Shown: piece by piece, positions 16,856-19,711 of the stretch
How positions within the stretch are numbered: the first letter of the stretch is position 1
Layout: the number at the start of each line of letters is the position of its first letter
From: Alphaproteobacteria bacterium
GTDB taxonomy: Bacteria > Pseudomonadota > Alphaproteobacteria > GCA-2731375
Assembly: GCA_028281075.1 (NCBI GenBank)
Contig: JANQKO010000066.1
Location: forward strand, 1 to 19,711
DNA length: 19,711 nt
Direction of reading: 5' to 3'
Made by a program: the position numbers and the translations under genes
Notes under the pieces: generated by a model
The model's database searches: none
Told to the model about the DNA's origin: nothing
What the model saw: the letters and a program-made list of their open reading frames with translations, nothing else

Positions 16856-17164
16856 TTACGCGGATTCTCCGTTCTTGCCGTCGGGGTGCAGATTCAGGCC
16901 GACCAGCACCCGTTCCTTTTCCGTCAGGTCGCCGATGATGGTGCGCATGGGCAGCGGCAGTTCCTTGATCACCGTCGGCGTCGCCAGGATGCGGTCTTCC
17001 TCGGCCAGGTTTGGATGTTCCAGCACGTCGATGATCAGCAATTCGTACCGGTTGTTCAGGGTATCGCGGCAGATCTGCCGTAGTGTCGTGATCGCGTTCT
17101 CCGAGCGCTCGGTCCGCCCGGTGATAAACAATTTCAAGACATATCGTTCCGCGCCGCTATTCAT
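16856..17164 (-). CDS. kaiB: KaiB, clock protein
   Basis: KaiB is the thioredoxin-like, fold-switching partner of KaiC. The 102 residues follow the family closely: RYVLKLFITGRTERSENAI, then LIIDVLEHPNLAEEDRILATPTVIKELPLPMRTIIGDL, quoted here only as the short cores DVLEHPNLAEEDRILATPT and LPLPMRTIIGDL, and end in VLVGLNL. I chose the ATG at 17164 because it has a ribosome site (AGGGGG) and gives the normal KaiB length; a start at 17227 would add 21 unrelated residues. It overlaps the end of the receiver gene by eight bases and abuts kaiC. The order receiver-kaiB-kaiC suggests one transcript. Confidence 0.96.
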   Translation of the reverse strand: MNSGAERYVLKLFITGRTERSENAITTLRQICRDTLNNRYELLIIDVLEHPNLAEEDRILATPTVIKELPLPMRTIIGDLTEKERVLVGLNLHPDGKNGESA

Positions 17165-18041
17165 GACCGGACCCCCTTTCAACTGTGTCGGCCGCGGGAC
17201 TGTGGCCGCGTCCCAAGGCAAAGACACGATACTCGCCGGCGAGATAGCCCATCAGCTCGAGCAGGACGATGCGGCCCTCGTCCGATATCGCCTTGGCCTT
17301 GCGGCCTGTCATCTGCACCGTACGCGCTTTCAACGCCGACAAATGAATGTCGACCACGTCACGCGGCGCGACCTTGAGGCGTCCCAGCCGCACGGCGAGG
17401 TGCTTCAGGCGCAGCGGCACCCTCAGATCGGCCTGCGTCACGGTTTGATCGACCGCGTTTTCCAGCATCTCGCTATATTCGTTGACAATGTCCGAGAATT
17501 GCAGCGGCGCGCCGTCGTGCAGCCGCGTCACCTGAAACGCGCGGGCCGATGTGCTGGCCTGCGGCGCCGCCGCCAGCCGCTGCAGGGACAGGCGTTCGCG
17601 GGTTTGCAGGTTCTCGTATTCGGCCGCCTCCAGACGCATCAGGATCTTGTGTCGCTCCAGCGCGTAGCGCACCGACCGGCGGATAAGCTCCGGCGCGAGA
17701 TCACCCTTGACCAGGAAGTCCTGCGCACCGACCTGGATCGCCTTCAGGCCGAGATCGGCATCGTCCAGTCCGGTCAGCACGATGATCGGCACCGACGGCG
17801 CCGCCGCGTACAGCGACTTCAATGTCGCCAGACCTTCGGTATCGGGCAGATTCAGGTCGAGGATCGCCAGATCGACAGGCTCGTTCTGAATCAGACCGAG
17901 ACTGTCGCTCAAGGTTTCCGCCTCGCGGAAATCGAAGGCGTCGCTCTCAACGTTTTTGAGCCGCTCGCGGAACAGCGCACGCTCGGCGGCGTCATCATCG
18001 ATCAGAAGGACGCTCTTCGGTTGCCGTTGTGCAAGCTGCAC
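17157..18041 (-). CDS. Response regulator: receiver plus KaiA/RbsU-like C-terminal domain
   Basis: The first 125 residues are a clear receiver: LLIDDDAAER, phospho-acceptor D62 in LAILDLNLP, T90 in IVLTGLDD and K112 in FLVKGD. A linker rich in Q and A follows, then an all-helical domain at about 180-275. In that domain, VVDIHLSALKAR and DEGRIVLLELMGYLAGEYR line up with the end of cyanobacterial KaiA (IIEIHMELIDEF and DYRLTLIDVIAHLCEAYR), with the same spacing between the IH and YR landmarks to within one residue. RsbU N-terminal domains share this fold (SCOP KaiA/RbsU). No DNA-binding domain is present. The GTG at 18041 has a GAGGG site. The overlap with kaiB suggests it works with KaiB/KaiC. 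The KaiA-like assignment is my inference. Confidence 0.85.
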   Translation of the reverse strand: MQLAQRQPKSVLLIDDDAAERALFRERLKNVESDAFDFREAETLSDSLGLIQNEPVDLAILDLNLPDTEGLATLKSLYAAAPSVPIIVLTGLDDADLGLKAIQVGAQDFLVKGDLAPELIRRSVRYALERHKILMRLEAAEYENLQTRERLSLQRLAAAPQASTSARAFQVTRLHDGAPLQFSDIVNEYSEMLENAVDQTVTQADLRVPLRLKHLAVRLGRLKVAPRDVVDIHLSALKARTVQMTGRKAKAISDEGRIVLLELMGYLAGEYRVFALGRGHSPAADTVERGSGHE

Positions 18042-18153
18042 GAAATGCCCTCGAAACCGCCCGCTCGACCCCCGTAGATGGATAATGCCTCATTAATCCA
18101 CATAGTCGAGGAAAATCCTGAGGCAATGCGGAAAAATAGAAATTCCTCATGTT

Positions 18154-18194
18154 ATGCGTTCGACCGGGTTTCACGAACAAGCCATCGAACGCAT
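18154..18194. promoter_or_regulatory. 10-bp inverted repeat between LOV kinase and receiver genes
   Basis: ATGCGTTCGA and TCGAACGCAT, perfect 10-bp arms with a 21-base spacer, lie 18 bases past the LOV-kinase stop. On the minus strand a T-rich stretch follows about 15-27 bases later. A second short repeat GCCTCA/TGAGGC spans 18088-18124. The 170-base gap is AT-rich compared with the genes, and may hold the LOV-kinase 3' end, the receiver promoter, or an operator. Confidence 0.4.
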
Positions 18195-18211
18195 GCGCAA
18201 TTTTCCGGCCA

Positions 18212-19288
<1,077 letters not shown>

Positions 19289-19425
19289 GACAGGCTATCC
19301 CGTCCGGTTCACCACGAAGCGTGGCTGGCATCAGCTTGCATCCATCGCCCTTCGCGGCGCAATAGCGCATGTCATCAATCTTGCCGGCCAATGGTATCAC
19401 GCGCATCGGGACGGTCGGCGTTCTC

Positions 19426-19711
19426 TCAACCCCTCGCCAGGCGCCGGGCGATCGACCAGCGGTGGGTCTCGTTCGAGCCGTCGTAGATGCGGAAGCCGCG
19501 GATGTCGCGGAAGATGCGCTCGACCTCGGTGTCGCGCGTCATGCCGAGGCCGCCGAGCAATTGCAGCGACCGGTCGACGACCCGGTAGACCGCCTCCGAG
19601 CAGACCACCTTGGCCATGCTGGATTCGCGGCCGCCGCGCCGGCCCTGGTCCAGCACCCAGGCGGTGTGCCAGATCGCCAGCCGCGCCGTCTGCAGGTCCA
19701 TCTCGTTGTCG
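19426..19711 (-). CDS. Acyl-CoA dehydrogenase, C-terminal part (5' end off window)
   Basis: The last 94 residues of an FAD-dependent acyl-CoA dehydrogenase are visible; the frame stays open past 19711. Helical segments DLQTARLAIWHTAWVLDQG, MAKVVCSEAVYRVVDRSLQL and GGLGMTRDTEVERIFRDIRG match the C-terminal domain, ending with IYDGSNETHRWSIARRLARG. Where medium-chain enzymes have the catalytic glutamate in YEGT, this protein has Asp in YDGS, as in the ACAD10/11-like branch and related bacterial proteins. It is on the minus strand, ending 137 bases before the LOV kinase start; a shared transcript is possible but unproven. The substrate cannot be read from this fragment. Confidence 0.9.
   Translation of the reverse strand, partial: DNEMDLQTARLAIWHTAWVLDQGRRGGRESSMAKVVCSEAVYRVVDRSLQLLGGLGMTRDTEVERIFRDIRGFRIYDGSNETHRWSIARRLARG

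Noticed and set aside
16154..17083. Long plus-strand frame opposite kaiB and kaiC
   Set aside because: Antisense open frame caused by codon bias; KaiB and KaiC are unambiguous on the minus strand.
17165..17227. Longer KaiB start
   Set aside because: It adds 21 residues unlike any KaiB, lies deep in the receiver gene and lacks the ribosome site seen before the ATG at 17164.

Overview
The window is high-GC, mostly leaderless-looking chromosomal DNA with short operons and start/stop overlaps. It reads as an alphaproteobacterium, probably Rhodospirillales-like: the grouping of a Lrp/AsnC regulator, thioredoxin reductase and an LsrB/VtlR-type LysR regulator is an alphaproteobacterial arrangement, and the KaiB/KaiC pair with a LOV kinase fits a proteobacterial relative. 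No rRNA, tRNA, CRISPR or transposase was seen. The species cannot be named from sequence alone.

Layout. (1) Positions 1-4086, minus strand: a peptide/nickel-type ABC transporter operon in the order oppA-oppB-oppC-oppD. oppD runs off the window start and oppA has lost its 5' end. (2) At about 4078-4092 the headless oppA abuts a headless deoC on the opposite strand; this is either a chimeric assembly join or a real rearrangement. (3) 4081-7825, plus strand: a tight nucleoside-catabolism operon deoC-deoA-(PHYHD1-like Fe(II)/2OG dioxygenase)-add. (4) 7955-9267, minus strand: a low-GC two-gene cassette, an unrecognised 257-aa protein overlapping a PIN-domain nuclease. (5) 9377-9540, minus strand: a strong terminator and a series of hairpins with CUCC-type loops, a candidate small RNA directly downstream of the LsrB-like regulator. 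(6) 9646-13408: lsrB-like LysR, trxB, an ELM1-family gene and a divergent Lrp/AsnC regulator with a repeated operator-like site. (7) 13438-13543: a long near-perfect inverted repeat between convergent genes.

(8) 13590-19288, minus strand: the most interesting region. In transcription order it encodes a LOV-domain histidine kinase (blue-light photoreceptor motif with the adduct cysteine), a response regulator whose C-terminal half looks like the KaiA/RbsU helical domain, KaiB, KaiC with both ATPase halves and the Ser/Thr phosphorylation pair, and then a REC-PAS histidine kinase. I infer a light-coupled KaiABC-like timing system outside cyanobacteria, with the receiver-KaiA-like protein as the candidate link between phosphorelay and KaiC. 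(9) 19426-19711: the 3' end of an acyl-CoA dehydrogenase gene.

Everything from about 4081 to the right end has consistent codon habits except the PIN cassette. The transporter genes left of 4081 use CCC and GAG more heavily, which supports the idea that the join at 4081 brings two sources together.
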